From the NCBI GenBank assembly GCA_917880885.1, contig OU862913.1, positions 5,704,001-5,768,000 on the forward strand: a stretch of DNA of 64,000 nucleotides, in the 5' to 3' direction. Positions within the stretch are counted from its first letter, which is position 1. Each line of letters begins with the position of its first letter. This DNA comes from Limnephilus marmoratus. Taxonomy: Eukaryota; Arthropoda; Insecta; Trichoptera; Limnephilidae. The translations under genes were made by a program, and so were the position numbers. The notes under the pieces were generated by a model. That model saw nothing but the letters and a program-made list of their open reading frames with translations. It searched no databases and had not been told where the DNA came from. Positions 32,891 to 42,985 of the stretch are shown here, in pieces.

Positions 32891-35875
32891 ATGGAAGACT
32901 TCATAGCTAATGAATTAGAAAATAATTTTAAAATACAAGAATATGAGTGTGTATACACCGATTCATGTAATGACATAATCTCAAAGAATCTCAATAATAT
33001 TTTCATTTTTCATAGTAATATACGAAGTATGGAACGAAATTGGGATGAATTAATTCTAAAATTAAACAATCTAAATAAAAAACCTGACATCATAATATTA
33101 TCAGAAACTTTTACTAATGACGAATCACCCACCTATCATTTACCAGAATATAATTATGTTACAACCAAAATAAACATCAATAAAAATAGTGGTCTCGTCA
33201 TATTCATTCACGATAAATTTAGTATTGTCAAAATAACTGAACATCCTATACATCTAGTAAACTGTATTGAAATACAATTAAAACTCGACAAAACAAACTA
33301 CCACATAATAGCTGTTTACAGAACACACGGTTCGAATATCTCGTCATTTATAAATGAATTTAAACACATACTGTTAAAATTTAGTAATAAACTTTGCTTT
33401 ATTGCAGGAGACTTCAATTTAAACATTAATGAAAACGTAGAAAATAATTTCAAAAATGAATATATTAATTGTATGACTGAATTTAACTTCATATCGTGCA
33501 TTAATAAAAATACGAGAGAGATAAAAAATCACACTCCATCTTGTTTAGACCATATATGGACTAACATAAATATTAAAGATATCGACAAAATCAAATCAAT
33601 TGTTTGGAAAACGAATATAACTGACCACCATACATGCATTCTTCTCTATGATAACAAAATTAAACATAAAAAATTTAATCTAACAAAGACAAATTCCTAC
33701 ACAAATATGACTATTTTATCCAAAAAACTAAGAAATGAACAATGGAACAACGTGTTAAATAGTTATGATACCGAGACTTGCTCAAAAAACTTTGAAAATA
33801 TATTGTCTCAACACATAAAAAATTCAACTACTGAAACTACAGTCCGCATTAAATCTAAACTAAGAATTTTAAAGCCTTGGATAACACAAGGACTTATAAT
33901 ATCAATTAGAAACAAAGAAAAACTTTATAAAACAGCATTGAAAAATCCTCTAAATGAAAAAGCATACACTTTTTACAAAAAATTTAAAAATAAATTAACA
34001 AACTGTATCAAAAAAAATAAAGAAGACTATTTCAAAAATAAAATACTTTCTACAGACAATAACAATAAACAAATATGGAAAACAGTCAACTTAGCCATGG
34101 ATAACACTAAAAAAACACAAAAAATAAAATACATTGAACATGAAAATAAAATAATAGATGCTAATATTCAACCTAAACAATGCGCAAACATCTTTAATTC
34201 TTTTTTTGCTAATGTAGGAAAAAATCTTGCGAAAAATATCAATAAATCTTTTAACCCGAAAAAACAAACGATTGAAAATGTACAAAATCAAAATAATTTA
34301 TCAAAATTTGAAACAACCTCAGAAAGTGAAGTTTTAAAAATAATAGAAGGCATGAAAGGAGGTTCGTCTCCCGGATTTGACCTTATTACAGTACATTTTC
34401 TAAAATCCATGAAAATTCATTTGGTAAAACCAATTACTCATTTGATAAACTTAAGTTTAACAGAGGGAATATTTCCGACAAACTATAAAAATACAATTAT
34501 TTCACCTATTTATAAATCTGGAGATCCTCAACAAGTAACTAACTATCGCCCAATTTGTCTAATCTCAAACATTGGAAAGATTTTTGAAAAAATTGTGAAA
34601 AACCAATTGGTCGGTTTCCTAGAAAGTAATAAAATTCTTCAAAAAAACCAATTTGGTTTTATAAAGTCACTCAGCACACAAGATGCTATTGCTAATGTAA
34701 CCTCATACATCAATGAATCATTGGATAAAGGTGAAAAATGTGCCGGTATATTTATTGATCTCAGAAAAGCTTTTGATAGTATATCCCATGAGATTCTACT
34801 AAAAAAACTAAACAATATAGGTATAAAAGACAATGCAATTAAATGGATTTCGAACTACCTAAAAAATCGACCGCAAGTCGTAAAAATAAATCAGATTAAT
34901 AGCGATAAAGAAATATCAGACTTTGGAATCCCTCAAGGTACAGTAATCGGACCAATCCTTTTCACCATATATGTTAATGACATTTTTTTTCAACCACTAC
35001 ATGGCCAAATTACTTCATACGCCGATGATACGGTACTAATAATTAGCGATAAAACTTGGGAAAAAGTAACATTTAAAGCCACCGAAGACATAAATATTTT
35101 AAAGAATTTCTTCGACGTAAATTTACTATCACTAAATGGTGATAAAACATTTGTAATTCCATTTGCAATACACAAAAATGATACCCCTAAAAACATTGAT
35201 ATCATCATCCATGATAATTCCAAAACACATAGTAAAAATTATTGTATCCAAAACTGCACAATATTAAAAACAACAAACACAATCAAATATTTAGGAGTCA
35301 TTATCGATAAAAATTTGAAATGGAAGGAACAAATTTGTCAAGTTGTAAAAAAAATTAGAAAATTGATTTATATATTTTTAAGAATCAGAAATTTTTTATC
35401 TGTAAAAAACTTATATCTAATATATTACGCTTTGGTTCAATCAACTTTACAATATGCTATCATTAGCTGGGGATCCGCATACAAAACTAATCTTTCCCCA
35501 ATTGAAGTTGTGCAGAGGCTAATAATTAAAATCATATTAAAAAAACCTTCTGACTACCCAACGGATCAATTATTTAAGGAATTCCAAGTACCATCTTTCA
35601 AAGATCTATACAATAGAAATGCATTGATTCAAATTATAAAAGAAAAAGAAAAATATCAATTTATAACTGAAAACCGTACTAGACATAAATATATTTTTTC
35701 ATGCCCAAAATTAAACACTTCCTTTGCACAAAATTATTATACTTATCAAGGAAGACTTATTTTCAACCGATTACCGGATGAAATTAGAAAAATAAATGAT
35801 AAAATCCAATTATTAAACACTGTTAAAAAATATTTTAAAGATAATCTCAAAAAAAAAAAAAAAAAATTTTTTTGA
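32891..35875 (+). CDS. LINE-A ORF2, endonuclease and reverse transcriptase
   Basis: 994 residues, uninterrupted. The endonuclease spans about 35-255: IIILSETFTND, GDFNLNINENV (173-183), SCLDHIW and NITDHHTC. A linker has LKPWITQGLIISIRNKEKLY. RT spans about 490-810: GSSPGFDLITVHFLK, NYRPICLISNIGKIFEKIV, GIFIDLRKAFDSISHE, FGIPQGTVIGPILF (about 679), SYADDTVLI (about 710) and YLGVIIDKNLKWKEQI. It ends RLIFNRLPDEIRKIND and a Lys run encoded by an A run. All expected catalytic residues are visible, so the protein could be active. It overlaps the decayed upstream frame by 16 bases. Confidence 0.95.
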   Translation: MEDFIANELENNFKIQEYECVYTDSCNDIISKNLNNIFIFHSNIRSMERNWDELILKLNNLNKKPDIIILSETFTNDESPTYHLPEYNYVTTKININKNSGLVIFIHDKFSIVKITEHPIHLVNCIEIQLKLDKTNYHIIAVYRTHGSNISSFINEFKHILLKFSNKLCFIAGDFNLNINENVENNFKNEYINCMTEFNFISCINKNTREIKNHTPSCLDHIWTNINIKDIDKIKSIVWKTNITDHHTCILLYDNKIKHKKFNLTKTNSYTNMTILSKKLRNEQWNNVLNSYDTETCSKNFENILSQHIKNSTTETTVRIKSKLRILKPWITQGLIISIRNKEKLYKTALKNPLNEKAYTFYKKFKNKLTNCIKKNKEDYFKNKILSTDNNNKQIWKTVNLAMDNTKKTQKIKYIEHENKIIDANIQPKQCANIFNSFFANVGKNLAKNINKSFNPKKQTIENVQNQNNLSKFETTSESEVLKIIEGMKGGSSPGFDLITVHFLKSMKIHLVKPITHLINLSLTEGIFPTNYKNTIISPIYKSGDPQQVTNYRPICLISNIGKIFEKIVKNQLVGFLESNKILQKNQFGFIKSLSTQDAIANVTSYINESLDKGEKCAGIFIDLRKAFDSISHEILLKKLNNIGIKDNAIKWISNYLKNRPQVVKINQINSDKEISDFGIPQGTVIGPILFTIYVNDIFFQPLHGQITSYADDTVLIISDKTWEKVTFKATEDINILKNFFDVNLLSLNGDKTFVIPFAIHKNDTPKNIDIIIHDNSKTHSKNYCIQNCTILKTTNTIKYLGVIIDKNLKWKEQICQVVKKIRKLIYIFLRIRNFLSVKNLYLIYYALVQSTLQYAIISWGSAYKTNLSPIEVVQRLIIKIILKKPSDYPTDQLFKEFQVPSFKDLYNRNALIQIIKEKEKYQFITENRTRHKYIFSCPKLNTSFAQNYYTYQGRLIFNRLPDEIRKINDKIQLLNTVKKYFKDNLKKKKKKFF

Positions 35876-36110
35876 CTAATCTAATCTACTTATAACTCAG
35901 TTTCCAAGTGATACTCCATTCTTCAAATAAGTTAAATTTTGTATTGATTTTAGCAACTAATTACAATAATTCTGGACACATTATCCAAACAGTAAAATTG
36001 TTTTGATAGTAGATAAATACTTATAATCACATATCACCGAACTTACAACTTATTGTTTTTTACATTCGCATTGTAATTTAAGAACTTAAATATAGCATTA
36101 AAAAATGTAC

Positions 36111-36154
36111 ACTACTCTTCCAGACACAAGCTAACGCTTCCATGGAAGAGTGGT
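36111..36154 (+). other. LINE-A 3' UTR stem-loop
   Basis: ACTACTCTTCCA pairs over 12 positions (one G-U) with TGGAAGAGTGGT around a 20-base loop, about 87 bases before the A tail. The inverted copy at 63.25-63.30 kb keeps the whole stem while the loop differs by one base. It may be the RT recognition structure, as 3' hairpins are in some LINEs. Confidence 0.7.
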
Positions 36155-36238
36155 ATTAACATATTTGAATATGAACATGTAAGCAAATTAATACATCATC
36201 TAAATGTACATTATATTTTATATGCTAAAAAATAATAA

Positions 36239-36273
<35 letters not shown>

Positions 36274-36275
<2 letters not shown>

Positions 36276-36560
36276 GAGCCGTTTTAGTGGGGTTGTATTG
36301 CATGTTTGTTTCTTCAGCAAACTCTTCGCAGATCTTTAAAAGAATACGTAGGCCCCTTATGGATGGTGCCATCAATACCATGTCGTCCGCATAACTGATG
36401 TTGTTCAGAAATTGTCCTCCAATTTGGCAGCCTACCCCTGCATTGTTTAGCCTGTCGGTGAGTTCGTCCATGTACAGGTTGAACAATATCGGGGACATGC
36501 ATCCTCCCTGTCTAACGCCGGCGAGTTGGACATGCGCGCGTGGTGCACGCCAGTGGTCTG
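36274..36560 (-). pseudogene. RT catalytic region of the split LINE
   Basis: It contains RT motif 4 (RQGGCMSPILFNLYMDEL) and motif 5 (YADDMVLMAPS) followed by LLKICEEFAEETNMQYNP. The reading frame runs into the poly(A) of LINE-A, read as T, giving a spurious poly-Phe end. Upstream of GHTDHWRAPRAH the frame enters piggyBac sequence. Confidence 0.75.
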
Positions 36561-36699
36561 TGTGGCCGTCCATAGGTGGTTGTGTGATTTTTTTGTATAT
36601 ACTTATTTTTGTTGTTTTAGTATCAAAACGATGAAAATATTCATCGTTTTTATTCATTTTATATTAATACCTGAATAAATTGGCAGAAAAACTTACTAT

Positions 36700-36953
36700 G
36701 TATATCGAACATTGAGCGTCGAAAAAAAAATGATCACATTCAGAGGGACATCAAGAATTCTATTCGCCGTATTCTGCAAATAAGGGAAGAATAACGAACC
36801 ACTTCTGATGCAGAAAAACAAAAAATTTGAAAAACATGTTTCACATGTGATCCAAAAAAAAAGTAAAACGGCTTACTTATGTTTTTGTGCAAGGTACCTA
36901 TTTGTTTGGAGTGTTCTAAAAAAATGTGCTGTAACTGCCGCGAAAAATTGTAA
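36700..36953 (+). pseudogene. piggyBac transposase C-terminus with Cys-rich domain
   Basis: In one frame the plus strand reads RRILQIREE, then TCFTCDPKKK, a TAA stop, and MFLCKVPICLECSKKMCC, ending at TAA 36951-36953. The CxxC...CxxxxCxxC spacing is the cysteine-rich domain that binds piggyBac ends. At least two in-frame stops are present. The N-terminal and catalytic parts are not recognisable, lost before or during the LINE insertions. Confidence 0.65.
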
Positions 36954-37346
36954 GTGTTTAGGCATTGCAATTTTGTTATTTTTGTTTCTAAAGGTTGAAT
37001 TTTTTTGTTTTGTTTTATAATTAGTTTATTCAATTTATAAAAAAATACCACAAACAAGTCATAATTTTAAGTTCCTAATGCTATAGATCTCGTTTTCTTA
37101 GAATCGTATTTTTTTGACAAAACTGTTGTTTTATAAAGGTTTTAAGAATAGTTCGAATGTTAAAAGTTAATTTTGTTATTTTTGTTTCTTAAATAAAGTT
37201 CTAGAGTATAAACAAGTATTTAATTCAATCAGCTAAATCGTTGTTCCAATAGATTCCAAAATAAAAGTAATAATATACCAGCGGTCTTACGGACCGCACG
37301 TAGGTGGTCAAGGGACGAAAGTAAGTGGTAGGTAGTTAAGGGTTAA

Positions 37347-38149
37347 AAAAAGAAGAAAAAAAAATTTAGGCAAAAAGCAATACTAAAATAATAGTGCCAG
37401 TTTATCCGCGCTGAAGATCGTGTTGTGAATCTCCTTAACCTAACCAAACAGAATTCAGCTTTTTTTTATAAATTGTCCCATTTGACAGATCACCCCATAC
37501 AAGTATGTGGAGTTAGGTTAGGAAGAGAAATGTACAATAGGGCGGGTCACGACTGTATGGGAAAAAAATCTTGTTTTGTTTTGTCTAATAGTGATAAAAG
37601 GGTTATAAATGGAGATATAAAATCACTTTTTTAAATAATTTTTGGATATTATCTTCTTCCTCTGGATTGACTTTAAAATTTCACATAATAGAGAAAAACC
37701 CATCTTTGTTTAATCTTTAAAAATGTTAGATAAACCATTAAAAATGAACATTTTTTAATAAAACATGAAATAGAGCAAATATTTTAATTTATTCATTAAA
37801 CATATATATATTAATATAATTCAAAATTTATCAAGGCAGTGTAATAAAATACCAGCAAAATGCTTCTAACCCTCAAATTTCGGCATTATTTTGAGAGACT
37901 CAATCTTCGGACTTTTTGTAAATGATTTCGTAAAAATATACTATGTTTGCTATAGAAGACTACAAAGAATAAAGTTTAAAGGATTCAAAGTAACTTTTAT
38001 ATACACTAGAAATAACCCCTTATAGCGAAAATTTTCAAAACTTTGAAGTGAATCCGAAGGAAGAAGATCGTATCAGAAATTTGAAAAATTTTAAGCACGT
38101 TATTTTGAACTGGCACCCTTTTATCACTCTTTTTTTTACATGAACTCCA
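37347..38149. other. AT-rich intergenic DNA
   Basis: Frames up to 69 codons exist but none is recognisable. Confidence 0.4.
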
Positions 38150-38480
38150 AACAGGGGGCCCTCAGGAAAATAATTTTCCTCGAGGCCTATGTCATCTTTG
38201 GGGATGCTGTGTGGAGGGTTTTTTAAGGAAAGGAAGGAGAGGAGAGTACTGGGAAGGAAAAGGGTTTAAAGGGTGGGTAGGTATCTGGGTTTCAGTGTAT
38301 CCTGGTTATCCACCTCCCAGACCTAGACAAACCTCACCCCATGAACCCGAGCACCCCTGCTAAGTCACCAAACGTATCTAACTACTTGGAGTGACCTATG
38401 GCAGAGGTGTTGGTTATCCAATAAAGGTTCCAGGGGTGGCGGTACCCATTCCCGCCTCCCAAATAGAAAATAGAACTCTT
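38150..38480 (+). repeat. Dispersed repeat X, copy 1
   Basis: GC-richer block sharing long phrases with the reverse complement of 63045-64000: GTCATCTTTGGGGAT, CTGGGAAGGAAAAGGG, AAACCTCACCCCATGAACCC, and TTATCCAATAAA with GGTGGCGGTACCCAT. No coding frame was found and its class is unknown. Confidence 0.75.
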
Positions 38481-39127
38481 AGAATTAAAAAAAAAACATT
38501 TTTTGAATGACCCACTTTACTGTCGGTACAATGCGATAATAAACGTGTTGTGATCCAAATTGTTTCACCCGACATTCTGAAAAATCAATCTAATGAAAGG
38601 GTGTTAAGATTGCATGGATTGAAGCCAAAATTTAAAGCGTGTATTAAAACACACGTTCTGGTGAGACGAGAGGTTCTGGGTTCGAGTCCAATTTGCGACC
38701 GATATTTTTTTTAAATCAGAAAATGAAAAGTAAGGATAGAAGCAAAAATTAATCCAAAATCCATTAATAGTTGCAAGCCAGTTTTCATTAGTCATATTTA
38801 AATAACATTTTTTTTATTGCGGAACGATACGTAACAAATTATTATATCAGGATTTAAAAATAGGTAAATTATTTTTAATGTACTCGTATTTTTAAAACAA
38901 AATTATTTTCAATTCAATGGCATTATCTTATCACAAATGCTGGTATCAGGGTCAGGGATCCAATCAAAATAATGTTACAATCGTTTAATCAAAACCTGAA
39001 GGATTTCGACATACTTATTTGTTGATACATACATGCCTACAGTACTTTTGATAGAAAATTAAAGCTGTTGTAGGGAAGGACACACAACAGCCATATATTA
39101 CATTTTATCCGCGGGCAACCCAGGCAA

Positions 39128-39139
39128 TGCGCATGCGCC
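39128..39139 (+). promoter_or_regulatory. NRF1/Ewg-type palindrome in a possible promoter
   Basis: TGCGCATGCGCC contains the perfect palindrome GCGCATGCGC, the consensus core bound by NRF1 (Ewg in flies), common in TATA-less promoters. It lies 210 bp upstream of a short ATG exon with a strong donor. Confidence 0.3.
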
Positions 39140-39348
39140 TGCGAATACCATTTTGAATTCCGTTCGACAAGAAAAACGGAATTCATTCGTTTCTCGACAC
39201 CTGACGTGCTGGTTGTGTATCGTTCCTTACAAATCTTCCAATTTAATACTTGTTGTTTATCGTGTGGCTAAACTTAAAATAAATTGTAAAACTCAGTATA
39301 AGAATGATCTCTTTTTATTCATCAACACGATATACATTTGGTAATTCA

Positions 39349-39372
39349 ATGGAGTCAGATAGAAGCAGTGAG
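39349..39372 (+). CDS. Possible first coding exon (8 codons)
   Basis: ATG at 39349 opens MESDRSSE and stops exactly at GAG|GTGAGTATAT, a near-perfect splice donor in phase 0. Upstream DNA (39125-39348) is moderately GC-rich and carries the NRF1-like palindrome. No second exon could be recognised, so it may be coincidence. Confidence 0.25.
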
Positions 39373-39509
39373 GTGAGTATATATTCTACCCGGCCGCTGG
39401 AGAAAGGCCGTCATTAGGAATAATTCTACCTACACCACAAATACCAAACTGTTTTTCCGAAAAGAACAATAATCTAGATATGCATAACATAAGTAGGTAC
39501 GTTTTTATT

Positions 39510-39578
39510 GTTTTTCGTTATTTGTTTTTGGAGTGTAATGCCGTGTTGGGCTACCTCCTTCTTTAGCCAATAACAAAA
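39510..39578. mobile_element. Single arm of the fold-back MITE family
   Basis: GTTATTTGTTTTTGGAGTGT, ATGCCGTGTTG and CTACCTCCTTCTTTAGCCAA match one arm of the elements at 11.5 and 63.5 kb. The second arm is missing. Confidence 0.75.
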
Positions 39579-40189
39579 AAAATCTAGACATTCTTAGTTA
39601 GCCTTTACCATTTTTTTAAGTAGGTATAACATTATTTTTTCATGTATACATTTTTTTGGCTTACCCTTTAAATCTTTACAAAAATTATTTGTATTTTTTT
39701 TAAGATATTGCGCATTTCTCTCTCTATTTGTATAATAATATTCTTATGTATAACATTTTCCCTATTTATAAGTGAAAATATTTGTGTAAGTATGTTTTTA
39801 ACCACTGTAGTCAATCCGTGAGAAATGGTTAGGATGCGAATTCTCTATTTAAAATTTTATAAATCCTTGTCAATTATGCCTCTATACCTATTTTTTGTCT
39901 CCTAAATAAACAAATAAATTGAAGGGTACAGATATTGAAATGCTTTGCCGTAATATTAAAAAGACAGATAGCTTAAAAAGAAGTAAGTACCTAAACAAAA
40001 ATAAGCCGCTTGCATGGATTTCATAACGACTTTATAACATTTATGAAGAAAACCTCGTACACTTTATGCCTTCTGTACCTGTTTTAGAGGTGTCATGGTA
40101 ATGGTGCTGATTTAACAAAATCAAATTTTACAATATTCTTGTTATTATTATTATTTGGTTCACAACACGTTTATTATAAGATGAAGTAA
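39579..40189. other. AT-rich DNA without recognised features
   Basis: No frame or element end was identified. Confidence 0.4.
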
Positions 40190-40225
40190 GTCTGAAGATG
40201 GCCTTAACAGGCTAAAACCGGTTAC
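40190..40225 (+). other. Retroelement-associated hairpin motif
   Basis: TCTGAAGATGGCC..AGGCTAAAACCGG is the stem-loop phrase CTGAxGA..GCC/GGC..(G/A)AAAC found near the ends of Penelope-like and some LINE copies, where related versions are hammerhead ribozymes. The GAAA position is altered (AAAA), so activity is doubtful. Confidence 0.35.
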
Positions 40226-40559
40226 GATTTCATATAAATTAAAGTAATATAATTTAAAATAATGGAATTCCACAGCGAATTTGCAGCATCGAAAATAGAA
40301 ATATTAAAAAGTTAGAATTCTGTTTACAAACACAAGACGTAGGCACATTTGAAGGTGGAATGAATACTATATTACCCCTCCCCTCCTCCTCCCTCGTCCT
40401 CCTGCTCAGACTACGATGCAAAAATAACTTTCCCAGGCAATTTTTTTAGAAATTCGTGATGACGCTGTTATGAAGTGGTGTTAACTCTTATTTAAAGTTA
40501 TTATTTTTCTAACACCTCTTCACAACAAGAACCATTTTGTTTTAATTTTCGTAAAGTAA

Positions 40560-41318
40560 TTAAGAGCACGGGCGGGCAACACAGAGACGGCCGGGAATCT
40601 ATGGTTTCCGGCTCGTTTTGTTTTTTCACTCTGGAATCGTTTCACCGACCGGCAGGCGTTGAAATGTTGGCACAGTCAATTAATTATAATTTAGATTAAA
40701 ACAGAGACGGGTGAACGTATAGGAAATGTGAGAATAGTGTTTCCACAATGATGGGTGAAGTTTCAACCGAATAAATATAAAGTTTAATCGAGTGTTGTGC
40801 CAAATTAAATGACCGCAAAGGTCCGCGCGTGCAATGTAATATTAAATGATTTACTACCGTGAATCGTTGCCATCGCGCGATGTTGTGAAACCGCGCATTC
40901 TGCCAAGGAAGCAAAATACTCCAGGGGCGCTATTCAGGCCTTATTTTCCATACGGGAGTTGTATTAACGAAACACGCGCTCTGGACTGCACCAGCCAAGG
41001 CCATCCGCCCGTGGAGCTCCCACATTGTCATGGATGGAAACTCAATGCGCTGAGATCAGCCACCCTGTGCTGGAGACGCTGGACCCGTTTCCAGGGCACC
41101 CTTTCCGGACGGAGATCCTGATGGTTCCAGCTGGGTTTGACGAGATCGGATCCTCACCGGTTTGATGGAGGCTTCCCGCTCACACCCGCTCACACACGCC
41201 CACACACGGTTATATAGATATTAGTTAGCTTAGATAGAATTTAAACCATCGACCGATCCCTGGGGATAAGTTTAATTTAAACATAATTTTATTTCTGTTA
41301 ATATGATCAATATTGTAT
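40560..41318. other. GC-rich unassigned tract before the BEL element
   Basis: CpG-containing DNA (ATCGCGCGATG, CACACCCGCTCACACACGCC) with a 91-codon plus-strand frame at 40846-41121 that I do not recognise. It could be host promoter or exon, or the 3' end of a GC-rich LINE. Confidence 0.35.
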
Positions 41319-41565
41319 TGTTTGCGCATTTTTAATATGGGATTGATAGGGTATTGCATTCGCAGACTTGGTGGGTAGATATGTCAAAATCCTGAATTTA
41401 TCCCACCTACCTAATCTTTCCTTCCAAAATGTCACCATAAAAATTGTTGCAAGAAATACTCAACTTTGGAGAGGTGACAGTGTGATTTGCTGCTCAGAAC
41501 AAAATAACATCTCAGACAGGGCGCATGTATTGTAACCTCTTGTTATAAGAATATTGCGAATTTTA
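41319..41565 (+). repeat. BEL 5' LTR (3' edge eroded)
   Basis: It starts TGTTTGCGCATTTTTAATATG and matches 51701-51945 closely, with one-base changes such as TGTATTGTAACC against TGTATTTTAACC. After AATTTTA the two diverge, so the terminal AACA seems lost with the gag deletion. Confidence 0.9.
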
Positions 41566-42985
41566 TTTTATTTGCGAATATTGATAAGTAATAATAATAA
41601 GTGCCGGAAATGCAATCGAAGCGATCATGTTGAATTGTTTAAATGTGAACAATTTAATGAGTTGAGGCCAAAGGCTCGCTTTCAGTTTGTAAAATTAAAT
41701 AACTTATGTGTAAACTGTTTAAGCGATAAACACAAGATGGTAAAATGTTCATCTAAATCGGATTGTAGAATTTGTAAAAAACGTCACCATACTGTTTTGC
41801 ATTTTGAGGGTACGGTGAACAACGAAAGTCATTCGAAAAACGAAGCTGTCACATTAGTAACAAGGAATAAACATCATAATGATTTTACTGCGGGTAATTT
41901 AGCTACGAATGTACTATTGTCAAACGCGCAATTATTCGCTTACGACATTAAAAATAATCAAGTAACCATCGGGTGTTTAATTGATTGCGCCTCGCAACAA
42001 AATTTGATTAGTTTAAATACTTGTAATGAATTGAATCTTAAAATAATTCCTTTAAATAATTCAGTTATTAAAAGTGTTGGTTCAGTGGAGACACCAATTT
42101 TGGGGCATGTTGCATTAACAATTAAATCTCGTGTTTCAGAAGATAAATATAAAATAAGCCTATTAGTGGTCGAGAAAATCACGGACAAGCTCCCTACACA
42201 ATATGTTGACACGAAGTCATGTGAGCATTTACTTGGTTTAAATCTACCGGATGAAAATTGGAACGTTCCTTCCGATGTTTATATTTTATTAGGTGCTCAG
42301 TTATTTCCATATATTGTGCTAGGAAATAAGGTTTTATCTAAACATAATACGAATGCACCACCCGCTATACAAACGGTATTCGGATATATTGTAATGGGTG
42401 AAATACCTAAGTGTACGCCGGACGTTTCGTGGACATTCGGCCCCATAACCAACGTGGATTTATACAATGCGTTAACCAAATCTTGGACAATGGAAGACAT
42501 GCCTATTAAGTCATTGATGAGTGCTGAAGACGCGGAATGTGAGAAAATGTACGTTGAGTCCGTCCAACGGGATGACTCGGGAAGGTATATTGTATCTTTA
42601 CCTTTTAAGATAGATCCTAATAATTTAGGAAATTCGCTCAGTGTCGCGCAACGCAGATATAAATATTTAGAACGGAAATTCAATACGTCGCCAGAATTGC
42701 ATCGGAGTTATAATGAAGTAATTTCTGAATATCTGGAAAAGGGATATATAAGGTATAAAGTTCCGTCTTCATCTAATGTTGATGAGGGATATTTCATTCC
42801 TCATCATGCAGTAATTCGTAAAGATAAAGCAACAACTAAAACTCGTGTTGTATTAGACGCCAGTACAAAGACCAGTTCAGGGTTGTCACTTAATGATATT
42901 TTGTATACTGGTCCAAACTTGCAATCTAATTTATTTAAACTTTTAATTAAATTTCGCTTATTCGCTATAGCATTGACCGCAGATG
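41554..42985 (+). pseudogene. BEL Gag knuckle, protease and start of RT
   Basis: Open for about 478 codons. CRKCNRSDHVELFKC ... LCVNCLSDKHKMVKC ... CRICKKRHHTVLHF are the Pao-family Cys/His knuckles. Protease contains GCLIDCASQQNLISL, with Asp in the active loop. RT begins with YIVSLPFKI, GYFIPHHAVIRKD and TRVVLDASTKTSSGLSLNDI, ending IALTADV (catalytic Asp). At this point the MITE interrupts the frame at a TTAA. The gag N-terminal matrix and capsid region is missing. Confidence 0.9.

Larger units (their letters stand above)
30985..36273 (+). mobile_element. Near-complete non-LTR retrotransposon, LINE-A
   Basis: The element shows a short 5' UTR, an intact 356-codon ORF1, a decayed endonuclease-like segment, an intact 994-codon ORF2, a ~365-bp 3' UTR with a hairpin, and a 31-base A tail at 36241-36271. 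Codon use is strongly A-rich. A 5'-truncated copy of its 3' UTR lies inverted at 63164-63495, so it is a real family. It belongs to the Jockey/CR1 group by domain order; exact clade undetermined. Confidence 0.9.
30169..36580 (-). mobile_element. 5'-truncated LINE (minus strand) split by LINE-A
   Basis: Two pieces belong together. 36274-36560 encodes RT motifs VRQGGCMSPILFNLYMDEL and ISYADDMVLMAPS (the YxDD catalytic site). 30394-30972 encodes the following part: TEGTKYLGHIITSNL, LFLSFCATLYTCELW and RIMFGLPRYCSASRMF. The first piece breaks after MQYNPTKTAL and the second resumes near RSVLSEISYLVVRYGQGPKN. LINE-A occupies the gap. The A-rich 3' end lies near 30169-30190. A one-base phase difference at the junction leaves the element coding-incompetent. 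Confidence 0.8.
30033..37346 (+). mobile_element. piggyBac element disrupted by nested LINEs
   Basis: TTAA at 30033-30036 and 37343-37346 flanks inverted ends CCCTTAACCACCTATCAC and, on the right, the complement of CCCTTAACTACCTACCAC (16 of 18 match). A short palindromic GCGGTC...GACCGC segment follows each terminus. The C-terminal zinc finger of the transposase (36700-36953, plus strand) lies close to the right end. The centre is replaced by a minus-strand LINE, itself interrupted by a plus-strand LINE. Confidence 0.85.

Noticed and set aside
38629..38705. tRNA-like sequence with box B GGTTCGAGTCC
   Set aside because: No box A and no acceptor pairing could be found; at best a SINE remnant.
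40190..40225. Active hammerhead ribozyme
   Set aside because: The conserved GAAA element is altered and no complete three-stem fold was found, so only the motif is reported.
41319..41565. BEL target-site duplication
   Set aside because: The 5 bases left of 41319 (TGTAT) do not match those right of 51951 (GTGAG).
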